The notes beneath the pieces were generated by a model. That model saw only the letters and a list, made by a program, of their open reading frames with translations. It was not told where the DNA came from and ran no database searches. DNA of 64,000 nucleotides from JAFAXD01 sp035472475. GTDB taxonomy: Bacteria > Pseudomonadota > Alphaproteobacteria > Rhizobiales > Xanthobacteraceae. Location of the stretch: positions 1-64,000 of the forward strand of contig DATIPA010000119.1 of NCBI GenBank assembly GCA_035472475.1. Direction: 5' to 3'. Both the position numbers and the translations under genes were made by a program. This document shows positions 34,688-42,523 of the stretch, one piece after another. Numbering within the stretch: the stretch's first letter is position 1; every line of letters starts with the position of its first letter.

Positions 34688-35524
34688 CTACTCTGCAGCA
34701 CGCACGCGCGCGCCGCGTACGCCCGCCGCAAGATCAGCAACCAGGCCGGCGACCGCCTTGACCGTGCCAGGACCGGCCTTTCCATTTACCAGACTTCCGC
34801 GCAGAGCATCGACCAAGGCGGAGCCTACCACGACGCCGTCAGCACCGCGTGCGATTGCAGCTGCGCTGCCGGCATCCTTCACGCCGAAGCCGACGCAGAC
34901 CGGCAGCGCCGTGTGGCGCTTGATACGCGCGACCGCGGCGGAAACCTTGCCGGCATCCGGAACCGCCGAGCCGGTGATGCCGGTGATCGACACGTAGTAG
35001 ACGAAGCCGGACGTGTTCGTGAGCACCGCCGGCAAACGCTTGTCATCGGTTGTCGGGGTCGCGAGCCGGATGAAGTTGAGGCCGGCGCGCAATGCCGGCC
35101 GACAGAGCTCATCGTCTTCTTCGGGCGGCAGATCAACCACGATCAATCCGTCGACACCGGCCGCTTTCGCATCGGTCAGGAAACGCTCGACCCCGTAAAT
35201 ATAGATCGGGTTGTAGTAACCCATCAGCACGATCGGCGTCTTATCGTCGCTGCGGCGAAATGCAGTCACCATTGCCAGCGTCTTCGTCAAGGTCTGCCCA
35301 CCCTTGAGCGCGCGCAAGCCGGCGGCCTGGATCGCCGGGCCGTCCGCCATCGGGTCGGTGAACGGCATGCCGAGCTCGATCACATCGGCCCCGGCGGCCG
35401 GCAGCGCCTTGGTGATGGCGAGCGAGGTCTCATAGTCCGGGTCGCCGCTCATCAGGAAGGTGACAAGCGCGGAACGACCCTCGCGCTTCAATGCGGCAAA
35501 GCGGCGGTCGATGCGCGTAGTCAT
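34688..35524 (-). CDS. trpA: Tryptophan synthase alpha subunit
   Basis: 278 residues from ATG 35522-35524, which overlaps the trpB stop by one base (TAATG). Catalytic residues lie in VTFLMSGDPDYETSL, GADVIELGMPFTDPMADGPAIQ (the catalytic Glu) and GLIVVDLPPEEDDEL (the catalytic Asp). The phosphate-binding VGFGVKDAGSAAAIARGADGVVVGSA is complete. The enzyme splits indole-3-glycerol phosphate to indole and glyceraldehyde-3-phosphate and channels indole to TrpB. Confidence 0.96.
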   Translation of the reverse strand: MTTRIDRRFAALKREGRSALVTFLMSGDPDYETSLAITKALPAAGADVIELGMPFTDPMADGPAIQAAGLRALKGGQTLTKTLAMVTAFRRSDDKTPIVLMGYYNPIYIYGVERFLTDAKAAGVDGLIVVDLPPEEDDELCRPALRAGLNFIRLATPTTDDKRLPAVLTNTSGFVYYVSITGITGSAVPDAGKVSAAVARIKRHTALPVCVGFGVKDAGSAAAIARGADGVVVGSALVDALRGSLVNGKAGPGTVKAVAGLVADLAAGVRGARVRAAE

Positions 35525-36771
35525 TAGATCGTTGTTCCCAGGTGCTCGGCCACGGCAAAAATGTCCTTGTCGCCTCGCCCGCACATATTCATCACCATGA
35601 GGTGGTCGACCGGTTTGGCGGGCGCAAGCTCCAGCACCCTGGCAAGCGCGTGCGCGGGTTCAAGCGCCGGAATGATGCCTTCAAGCTTGCAGCACAGCTG
35701 GAAAGCGTTGAGCGCCTCCGCGTCGGTCGCCGACAAATATTTCACGCGGCCGAGATCGCTGAGCCATGAGTGTTCGGGCCCGATGCCCGGGTAATCCAGA
35801 CCCGCAGAAATCGAGTGGGCTTCCTTGATCTGCCCGTCCTCGTCCATCAACAAATAAGTTCGATTGCCGTGCAGCACACCGGGGCGCCCACCGGCAATCG
35901 ACGCCGCATGCAGGCCGGTCGTAAGTCCGTGGCCGGCCGCTTCGACCCCGTAGATCTCGATCTCCTTGTCGTCCAGGAACGGGTGGAACAATCCCATCGC
36001 ATTGGAGCCGCCGCCGATGCATGCCACCAGGCTGTCGGGCAACCGGCCTTCCGCGGCTAGCATTTGTTCGCGGGTTTCGCGCCCGATCACCGATTGGAAG
36101 TCGCGCACCATCATCGGATAAGGATGCGGACCCGCAACCGTGCCGATGCAGTAGAACGTCGTGTCTACGTTGGTGACCCAGTCGCGCAACGCCTCGTTCA
36201 TGGCGTCCTTGAGGGTTTTTGAGCCGGACTTCACCGGCCGCACTTCCGCGCCCAGCAGCTTCATCCGAAAAACGTTCGGCTTCTGCCGCTCAACGTCGAC
36301 AGCGCCCATATAGACGATGCACTCGAGTCCGAAGCGTGCACACAACGTCGCGGTCGCAACCCCATGCTGGCCGGCGCCGGTTTCGGCGATGATGCGCCGC
36401 TTACCCATGCGGCGTGCCAGCAGGATCTGGCCCAGCACATTATTCACCTTGTGGGCGCCAGTGTGGTTGAGCTCATCGCGCTTGAAATAGATCTTCGCGC
36501 CACCGGCGCCGCCGTTAGCCGCCGATACCGCGCGCAGATGGTCCGTCATCCGTTCCGCGAAATAGAGCGGGCTCGGCCGGCCGACGTAATGCGCGAGGTA
36601 ATAGTCCATGTCGCGCTTGAATGCCGGATCGACCTTCGCGGCCGCATAGGCCTGCTCGAGCTCGAGGATCAGCGGCATCAGCGTTTCGGCCACGAACCGC
36701 CCGCCGAACAATCCGAAATGTCCGCGCTCGTCAGGACCGGTGCGGAAGGAATTGGGCTGTTGAACGGTCAT
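35524..36771 (-). CDS. trpB: Tryptophan synthase beta subunit
   Basis: 415 residues. PLP lysine in DELNHTGAHKVNNVLGQ, GAGQHGVATATLCARFGLECIVYMGAVD, the glycine-rich phosphate loop ACIGGGSNAMG and SISAGLDYPGIGPEHSWL are all present. It makes tryptophan from serine and indole and is overlapped by trpF upstream (ATGA) and trpA downstream (TAATG), showing tight coupling for equal expression of the complex. Confidence 0.97.
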   Translation of the reverse strand: MTVQQPNSFRTGPDERGHFGLFGGRFVAETLMPLILELEQAYAAAKVDPAFKRDMDYYLAHYVGRPSPLYFAERMTDHLRAVSAANGGAGGAKIYFKRDELNHTGAHKVNNVLGQILLARRMGKRRIIAETGAGQHGVATATLCARFGLECIVYMGAVDVERQKPNVFRMKLLGAEVRPVKSGSKTLKDAMNEALRDWVTNVDTTFYCIGTVAGPHPYPMMVRDFQSVIGRETREQMLAAEGRLPDSLVACIGGGSNAMGLFHPFLDDKEIEIYGVEAAGHGLTTGLHAASIAGGRPGVLHGNRTYLLMDEDGQIKEAHSISAGLDYPGIGPEHSWLSDLGRVKYLSATDAEALNAFQLCCKLEGIIPALEPAHALARVLELAPAKPVDHLMVMNMCGRGDKDIFAVAEHLGTTI

Positions 36772-37442
36772 ACGCGGCTCATGACGTTGGTAGCGGGTAT
36801 TTGCATCCGCCGTGCTGCGCGAATGAAGGCGCGGATCTTGTCGTGATCCTTTTCACCGGGCGCGCGCTCGACCCCCGACGACACGTCGACGCCGGGTGCA
36901 TTGGTGATAAGCAGAGCAGCCGCGACGTTGTCCGGGTCGAGGCCGCCGGAGAGCATGTAGGGAACCGCAAGATCGAGCTGTTCCAGCAAATGCCAGTCAA
37001 ACGGCTTGCCGAGACCGCCCGGACGGGTTGCCTCGCGCGGCGCGCGCGCGTCGAACAGCAATCGATCTACCACCGTGTCATAGCGTGTAACGGCTGCGAG
37101 GTCGGCGCGGGCCTGAACCGCAATCGCCTTCATCACCGGCAGGCCAAAGCGAGCCTTGATCGCCCGCACGCGCGCCGGCGTTTCGGCGCCATGAAGCTGC
37201 AGCAAGTCGGGCCGCAACGCGTCGATGATGCCTGCCAGCAGAACATCGTCGGCATCGACGGTGAGCGCGACTTTGCCGGCGCGATCCCCGACGCGGCGCC
37301 CCAATTCGGCTGCCGCCACAAGGCCGACGTCGCGCGGCGACGGCGGAAAGAACACAAAGCCAACCATGTCCGCCCCCGCCTCGAGTGCGACATCGAGCGC
37401 GTCGGGGGTTTTCAAGCCGCAGATTTTGACCAATACGGACAT
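36768..37442 (-). CDS. trpF: Phosphoribosylanthranilate isomerase
   Basis: 224 residues taken from ATG 37440-37442 since TrpF proteins begin M-x-V-x-VKICGL; a TTG 18 nt upstream would add six residues. Motifs: VKICGLKTPDALDVALEAGADMVGFVFFPPSPR, QLHGAET, and the C-terminal LSGGLDPDNVAAAL with VDVSSGVERAPGEKDHDKIRAF. The cysteine of VKICGL and the Asp near LFDAR (catalytic Asp) are kept. It makes CdRP in the tryptophan pathway. Ends in a 4 bp overlap with trpB. Confidence 0.95.
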   Translation of the reverse strand: MSVLVKICGLKTPDALDVALEAGADMVGFVFFPPSPRDVGLVAAAELGRRVGDRAGKVALTVDADDVLLAGIIDALRPDLLQLHGAETPARVRAIKARFGLPVMKAIAVQARADLAAVTRYDTVVDRLLFDARAPREATRPGGLGKPFDWHLLEQLDLAVPYMLSGGLDPDNVAAALLITNAPGVDVSSGVERAPGEKDHDKIRAFIRAARRMQIPATNVMSRV

Positions 37443-37469
37443 AGGGTTCGCCAGATTCAAGGCGCCGTT

Positions 37470-38444
37470 CTACGCCGATTGTGCGGCGTTGTCTCCCGGC
37501 CCCGAAGGCAAGCTCCGCCATACCAGGATGGCAGCAGCGAGATCCTCGATTGCACTCCCGACCGACTTGAATAGCGTGATTTCGCCCAGCGCGGCCCGGC
37601 CTGCCACCTTGCCGCGGCAAAGATCGAACAGGTCGCCGGCGATGTCCGCGGCCGCAATGATGCCGCGCGCCATTGGATCGACGATGTCGCCGGCCTCGCT
37701 CAAGGCCCCGGCCCGTGTATCGACATAGACCCGCGCGCGCCGCACGACGTCATCGTCGGCTTCGCGCATCGTTGCCGTAAATCCTCCGACGAGGTCGATG
37801 TGCGTGCCCTCGCGGATCCAGGCGCCCCGTAGCAACGGAGTGCTCGCGAGCGTGGCACATGAGATGATGTCCGCCGCACGCGCCGCGGCTTCAAGATCGT
37901 CCTCCACCGAAACAGCGAGGCCGGTGTCCGCAAGCGCTGACGCGAGCGCGTTGGCGCTGCACCGCGTCCGGTTCCAGAGCGTAACCGTCCGAACGGGCCG
38001 CACCGCGGCGTGAGCGCGCACGAGGTGGCGCGCAAGCGCACCTGCACCCACCATCAGCAGGTGCGAGGCATCGGCGCGAGCAAGGTAGCGGGCCGCGAGC
38101 GCGGAAGCCGCCGCCGTGCGCCATGCGGTCAAGGCACGCCCGTCCAGCATGGCGAGTGGCTCGCCGGTCTCGCCCGATAGCAGCACATAGAGGCCATGGA
38201 GAGAGGGGCTGCCGAGCTTCGCGTTGTCGGGGAACACGGTGACGAGCTTGCAACCCAGAAACCCGTCAGCTGTCGTCGTCCACGCGGGCATGAGCAGCAA
38301 AGTGGCGTCTCTGCCCGGCCGGGTGATGGTGTGGTGGTGGCGAACTGGCGTTACGATCTCGGCGCGAAACGCCTCCGCGAGAGCGTCAGCAAGACCGACA
38401 TAGCTCACCGCGCGGCCGATGGCGTCCGCGGAGACGATCCGCAC
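37470..38444 (-). CDS. Ornithine cyclodeaminase / mu-crystallin family protein
   Basis: 324 residues with the family's Rossmann fold: GFLGCKLVTVFPDN with the substrate-binding Lys, LDGRALTAWRTAAASALAARYLA with the Arg-Thr pair, LLMVGAGALARHLVRAHAAV as NAD(P) site, TTLASTPLL-type SCATLASTPLLRGAWIREGTHIDLVGG, and DTRAGALSEAGDI. Members include ornithine cyclodeaminase, alanine dehydrogenase and delta1-pyrroline-2-carboxylate reductase; the residues here do not settle which. It separates lapA from trpF by 8 and 27 bp and is on the same strand, so it is likely expressed with the block. Confidence 0.8.
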   Translation of the reverse strand: MRIVSADAIGRAVSYVGLADALAEAFRAEIVTPVRHHHTITRPGRDATLLLMPAWTTTADGFLGCKLVTVFPDNAKLGSPSLHGLYVLLSGETGEPLAMLDGRALTAWRTAAASALAARYLARADASHLLMVGAGALARHLVRAHAAVRPVRTVTLWNRTRCSANALASALADTGLAVSVEDDLEAAARAADIISCATLASTPLLRGAWIREGTHIDLVGGFTATMREADDDVVRRARVYVDTRAGALSEAGDIVDPMARGIIAAADIAGDLFDLCRGKVAGRAALGEITLFKSVGSAIEDLAAAILVWRSLPSGPGDNAAQSA

Positions 38445-38452
38445 GGAGTTGG

Positions 38453-38824
38453 CTATGCCGCCGCCGGGGGCCGCAGCGCAATCCGACGCGCGTCGGCGGG
38501 GGCCGCACTTGTGTCAACCGCGTCCAGGCGGCGCTTGAGTTCGAGATTTTCGCCGCGTAGCGCACGGGCTTCCCGGTCGAGGATGCGAGCGCTACGCCGC
38601 CAGCGCGCCTGCCGCAACCAAACCGCGCTGCCGCCGATAATGACACCGATGATCACCATCGCGAGGGCGACCGTCCAGGCTCTGGGCGAAACGGCAAGCG
38701 GTGGAGTGGTCAGCCCCAAAGGATCGAGGTTGACGATGACGCGCTGCCGGTTCGCCACCGCGAACGCGACCACCATCGCGGCGATCACCAGCAGGATCAG
38801 CCAATTGATGACTTTGCCGATCAT
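38453..38824 (-). CDS. LapA-domain membrane protein (DUF1049)
   Basis: 123 residues. Two transmembrane helices, VINWLILLVIAAMVVAFAVAN and TVALAMVIIGVIIGGSAVWL, with the loop RQRVIVNLDPLG and a cytoplasmic coiled tail ARILDREARALRGENLELKRRLDA. LapA-type proteins lie beside ihfB in many Alphaproteobacteria, as here (35 bp gap). A role in envelope or LPS assembly is suggested for the E. coli homolog YciS/LapA. No cofactor motif is seen. Confidence 0.85.
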   Translation of the reverse strand: MIGKVINWLILLVIAAMVVAFAVANRQRVIVNLDPLGLTTPPLAVSPRAWTVALAMVIIGVIIGGSAVWLRQARWRRSARILDREARALRGENLELKRRLDAVDTSAAPADARRIALRPPAAA

Positions 38825-38859
38825 CGACGCGGTGCCGGGCTCATGCGTGACAACCCCGT

Positions 38860-39147
38860 TCAGGATTGGATGCGATTGAGACGCTCGCGCATCTCCTTGC
38901 CGGTCTTGAAGAACGGCACATGCTTTTCGTCGACCGCGACATGCGCGCCGGTACGTGGGTTGCGTCCGGTTCTAGCCGGCCGCTCTTTCACCGAAAAGGC
39001 GCCGAAACCGCGCAATTCCACGCGGTCGCCACGTGCCAGTGCGGCGATGATTTCGCCCAGGATGGCGTTGACGATGTTCTCGACGTCGCGTTGATAAAGA
39101 TGCGGGTTCTGCGTAGCGACACGCTGAACGAGTTCTGACTTGATCAT
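38860..39147 (-). CDS. ihfB: Integration host factor subunit beta
   Basis: 95 residues, standard length. MIKSELVQRVATQNPHLYQRDVENIVNAIL is the helical dimer base, RGDRVELRGFGAFSVKERPARTGRNPRTGAHVAVDEKHVPFFKTGKEMRERLN contains the beta-arm with the DNA-intercalating proline (RNPRTG). The partner IhfA is not in the window. IHF bends DNA at many promoters, including sigma-54 ones such as may be used by the nitrate genes. Its 285 bp upstream region is described separately. Confidence 0.96.
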   Translation of the reverse strand: MIKSELVQRVATQNPHLYQRDVENIVNAILGEIIAALARGDRVELRGFGAFSVKERPARTGRNPRTGAHVAVDEKHVPFFKTGKEMRERLNRIQS

Positions 39148-39261
39148 GTTTCGTCGCCGTTTGCCGCGAGGCGCGCGGCCCCTGATCGAGAGTGCCTTCG
39201 GGCGATGACCCCGCCGGTCGAGCCCGGCTCTCCGTCCGAAACGCTTTTATGAGCGAAACTA

Positions 39262-39297
39262 GAGCGATTTCCAATGCCCATCAAACGAAAATCGCTC
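39262..39297. terminator. Stem-loop between sppA and ihfB
   Basis: GAGCGATTT (39262-39270) and AAATCGCTC (39289-39297) form a perfect 9 bp stem with an 18 nt loop, downstream of sppA and upstream of ihfB. No clear T-run follows on the minus strand. It may end sppA transcription or protect the 3' end; function is inferred. Confidence 0.4.
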
Positions 39298-39302
39298 GCG
39301 AG

Positions 39303-39336
39303 TGCGGTCGACAAAGGTGTGCGGTCGACAAAAGTG
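39303..39336. repeat. Tandem 17 bp direct repeat
   Basis: TGCGGTCGACAAAGGTG is followed directly by TGCGGTCGACAAAAGTG, one mismatch. It lies in the region upstream of ihfB, adjacent to the 39262-39297 stem-loop. It could bind a regulator or be a small duplication by slippage. Confidence 0.55.
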
Positions 39337-39432
39337 AACTGCACTTTGTGCTCAACGCGCTCGCGCTCATTGCCTCAGCGTAAGTTGCGTTGACAGGCGC
39401 TCGCGGCCTTACGATCCGGAACTGCCCGCCGC

Positions 39433-40410
39433 TCAGTTCGTGGCCGGAGGGTGCCAAAGCGCTAGAAGACCGTCAAGGTTGAGTTGCTCGAGCGCCCGCA
39501 CCGTCCCGGCGTCCTCGATGCGGCGCGCAAGCGACGCGAGGCCGACGAACTCGAAAACCGCGGCGGCCGGATGCAGGAACGAAAAGTCGGAAAACCGTGA
39601 CCGCACCCGCCAATCGCGCACTGGTGTATTGGGGTCAATGCTGCGTTCCTTGGCGAGCCACGCCACCGCGGATTTCTCATCGCCGAGCTCGTCCACGAGC
39701 TTGAGATCGATCGCCTGCCGGCCAGTAAACACGCGACCGTCGGCGACACGTCCGAGGGCTTCGCCGTCGAGGTGACGCCGGGTCTGCACTAGTCCGCGGA
39801 ACCACGCGTAGGAATCCATCACGATCGCCTCGATTGCGGCGCGCGCTTCCGGACTCGTCGGTTCAAAACCGTTGGGCGCGGCCTTCAGCGGGGATGATTT
39901 GATCTCCTCGACCTTGATGCCGATCGTCTTCATCAGCTCGGTCAAGTTCGGGTATTGGAACAGGACGCCGACCGATCCGACGAGCGACGTGCCCTGGGCA
40001 ACGATGTGGTCCGACGCCATGGCGGTGATGTAGCCCCCGGACGCGGCCAGACCATCGATCACGACGACCATCGGTTTGCGCGCGGCAAGCCGCCGCAAGG
40101 CATCGAACAGCTGTTCGGAGCCGGCGGTCGTCCCGCCCGGACTATCGACGTGCACGATGACAGCCTTCACCGAGGAACGGCCAAGCCGTTCGATCGATTC
40201 GACCCGCTCGGTGTCGCCGCGGATAAGGCCTTGGATCGTCAATCGCGCGATCGATCCGCTCGTCCCGCCTAACGCTCCGCGCCGCTCAGCCAGCAGGGCG
40301 GCTGTGGAAATAACGACCGCTGCGACGATCAGGAATGCGAGCACACGCCAGAAGGTCAGCTTCCGCCGCAGGCGACGGCGGTCAACAATGGCGTCGGTAT
40401 CCAACGGCAT
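39433..40410 (-). CDS. sppA: Signal peptide peptidase SppA, short (36K) type
   Basis: 325 residues with AGGAGCT before the ATG. An N-terminal membrane anchor (TFWRVLAFLIVAAVVISTAALL) holds the periplasmic protease. VDSPGGTTAGSEQL forms the oxyanion region, GLAASGGYITAM has the catalytic serine, and KSSPLKAAPNGFEP the lysine general base. It clears signal peptide remnants from the membrane. It is the neighbour of rpsA, 92 bp downstream on the same strand, an arrangement seen in many Rhizobiales. Confidence 0.92.
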   Translation of the reverse strand: MPLDTDAIVDRRRLRRKLTFWRVLAFLIVAAVVISTAALLAERRGALGGTSGSIARLTIQGLIRGDTERVESIERLGRSSVKAVIVHVDSPGGTTAGSEQLFDALRRLAARKPMVVVIDGLAASGGYITAMASDHIVAQGTSLVGSVGVLFQYPNLTELMKTIGIKVEEIKSSPLKAAPNGFEPTSPEARAAIEAIVMDSYAWFRGLVQTRRHLDGEALGRVADGRVFTGRQAIDLKLVDELGDEKSAVAWLAKERSIDPNTPVRDWRVRSRFSDFSFLHPAAAVFEFVGLASLARRIEDAGTVRALEQLNLDGLLALWHPPATN

Positions 40411-40502
40411 GGATCAGCTCCTGCGAAGACGTCATGCGCAAAAACTGATGCGCGGAGGCAGCTCTCCGCGCATCGTGTCTGCAAATCGCGTCGCGCCCGC
40501 GC

Positions 40503-42230
40503 CTATTCCTCGTCGCCCTCCTCCTTGGCGTCGCCCTTTTCGCCAGCGCGCTTAAGAGCGGTTCCAAGGATGTCGCCAAGCGTTGCGCCGGAGTCGGACG
40601 ATCCGTACTGGGCGATCGCCTCCTTCTCCTCGGCGACCTCGAGTGCCTTGATCGAGACCGTGACCTTGTGGGTGCGGCGATCGAACTGGGTGACGCGCGC
40701 GTCGACCTTCTGGCCGACCTGGAAGCGATCGGGCCGCTGCTCCTCGCGGTCGCGCGCGAGTTCCGAGCGCTTGATGAAGGCGGTGAGATCGGTTCCGACC
40801 AGCTTGACCTCGAGCCCGGAATCCTTGACCTCGGTCACTTCACAGGTGACGACCGATCCCTTCTTCAGATCGCCGGCTTCCGCGAAAGGATCGCCCTGCA
40901 GCTGCTTGACGCCGAGCGAGATACGCTCCTTTTCGACGTCGACGTCCAGAACCTTGGCCCGGACCTTATCGCCCTTTTTGTAGTCGTCGATGACCTGTTC
41001 GCCGGGCCGTTTCCAGTCGAGATCCGACAGGTGGACCATGCCATCGATGTCGCCATCGAGGCCGAGGAACAGCCCGAATTCGGTCTTGTTCTTGACCTCG
41101 CCTTCAATGACGCTGCCGGGCGGATATTTTTCGACAAAGACTTCCCACGGGTTGCGCATAGTCTGCTTGAGACCGAGCGAGATGCGCCGCTTGACCGGGT
41201 CGACCTCGAGAATCTGCACCTCGACTTCCTGCGAGGTGGAGACGATCTTGCCCGGATGCACGTTCTTCTTGGTCCACGACATTTCCGACACGTGGATCAG
41301 GCCTTCGATGCCGGGCTCAAGCTCGACGAACGCGCCGTAGTCGGTGATGTTGGTGACCCGACCCTTAAGCCGCATTCCAATTGGATATTTCGCATCGATG
41401 CCCTGCCAGGGGTCGGCCTGCAATTGCTTCATGCCGAGCGAGATGCGGTGCGTCTCGTGGTTGATCTTGATGATCTTGACCTTGACCTGCTGGCCGATGT
41501 TGAGCATCTCGGTCGGGTGGTTGACGCGCCGCCAGGCGATGTCGGTCACGTGCAGCAGGCCGTCGATGCCCCCGAGATCCACAAACGCGCCGTAGTCGGT
41601 AATGTTCTTGACCACGCCGTCGATGACCTGGCCCTCTTCGAGATTCTGCACCAGTTCCTGACGCTGTTCGGCACGGGTTTCTTCCAGCACGGTACGGCGG
41701 GACACTACGATGTTGCCGCGCCGACGGTCCATTTTCAGGATTTGGAACGGCTGCGGCACATTCATCAACGGCGTGACGTCGCGAATCGGCCGGATATCGA
41801 CCTGCGAGCGCGGTAGGAATGCAACCGCGCCGTCGAGATCGACAGTGAACCCGCCCTTGACCTGGTTGAAGATGACGCCGGAAACCTTCTCGTTGCCCTT
41901 GAAGGCCTGTTCCAGCTTGCCCCAGCTCTCTTCGCGGCGCGCCTTGTCGCGTGACAGCACGGCTTCGCCGAGCGCGTTTTCGACGCGCTCGAGATAAACC
42001 TCGACCGTATCGCCGACCTTGAGTTCGTTTTGACGTCCCGGGCCCGCGAATTCGCGCACCGGCACACGTCCTTCGGTCTTCAATCCGACATCGATGACTG
42101 CGAGGTCCTTCTCGATGCCGACAATGATCCCCTTGATGACGGAGCCTTCCTGCAGGTTGCCCTTAGTGAAGGACTCTTCGAGCAATTGGGCAAAATCTTC
42201 GCGCGACGGCGCAGCGGCAGTAGCAACCAT
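40503..42230 (-). CDS. rpsA: 30S ribosomal protein S1
   Basis: 575 residues from ATG 42228-42230, preceded by AGGAGAG; readings beyond it have no S1 similarity. Six S1 (OB-fold) repeats are seen, such as GSVIKGIIVGIEKDLAVIDVGLKTEG, GVVKNITDYGAFVDLGGIDGLLHVTDIAWRRVNHP, GRVTNITDYGAFVELEPGIEGLIHVSEMSWTKK, GEVKNKTEFGLFLGLDGDIDGMVHLSDLDWKRPGE and CEVTEVKDSGLEVKLVGTDLTAFI. It unwinds and delivers mRNA at the ribosome and may autoregulate its translation via its leader. The C-terminus is acidic (GDAKEEGDEE). Located after cmk with an extra gene between. Confidence 0.97.
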   Translation of the reverse strand: MVATAAAPSREDFAQLLEESFTKGNLQEGSVIKGIIVGIEKDLAVIDVGLKTEGRVPVREFAGPGRQNELKVGDTVEVYLERVENALGEAVLSRDKARREESWGKLEQAFKGNEKVSGVIFNQVKGGFTVDLDGAVAFLPRSQVDIRPIRDVTPLMNVPQPFQILKMDRRRGNIVVSRRTVLEETRAEQRQELVQNLEEGQVIDGVVKNITDYGAFVDLGGIDGLLHVTDIAWRRVNHPTEMLNIGQQVKVKIIKINHETHRISLGMKQLQADPWQGIDAKYPIGMRLKGRVTNITDYGAFVELEPGIEGLIHVSEMSWTKKNVHPGKIVSTSQEVEVQILEVDPVKRRISLGLKQTMRNPWEVFVEKYPPGSVIEGEVKNKTEFGLFLGLDGDIDGMVHLSDLDWKRPGEQVIDDYKKGDKVRAKVLDVDVEKERISLGVKQLQGDPFAEAGDLKKGSVVTCEVTEVKDSGLEVKLVGTDLTAFIKRSELARDREEQRPDRFQVGQKVDARVTQFDRRTHKVTVSIKALEVAEEKEAIAQYGSSDSGATLGDILGTALKRAGEKGDAKEEGDEE

Positions 42231-42400
42231 GAACTCTCCTGGGCGCCGACGGTTAGAATGAAGGGCGTTCCGAACGCGCGGGCTGAAGGCCACGGGGACC
42301 TGCAGCGACTGCCAAACGGCAGGCCGGCGCGTAACCGAGCGGTCGGAACGATGGTTATTGTGGGTCGGCCGTGAAAGAAGCCTGCGCGCGGACTGATCCT

Positions 42401-42430
42401 CCTCGACGAGGACCCCGTTTGGCGTCCTCG
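42401..42430 (-). promoter_or_regulatory. Overlapping hairpins in the rpsA upstream region
   Basis: Two stems share one strand: CCTCG-A-CGAGG (42401-42411) and CGAGGAC (42407-42413) with GTCCTCG (42424-42430), a 7 bp stem with a 10 nt loop. They cannot form together. They lie 171 nt before the rpsA start, in the 293 nt gap after the FAD hydroxylase. They could end upstream transcription or be part of an S1 leader; no poly-U run is present. Confidence 0.35.
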
Positions 42431-42523
42431 GCCCGCGCGGACGGCTTCGACCTTGTCGATGGCTGCCCGAACCGGGGGGATATAGCCAACCACGCAAGCG
42501 TGGGCAAGGGCCGCGAGAGGCCG

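Noticed and set aside
34688..35584. 298-residue TrpA starting 60 nt earlier
   Set aside because: The extra 20 residues lie inside trpB and lack similarity; the TAATG overlap marks the start at 35524.
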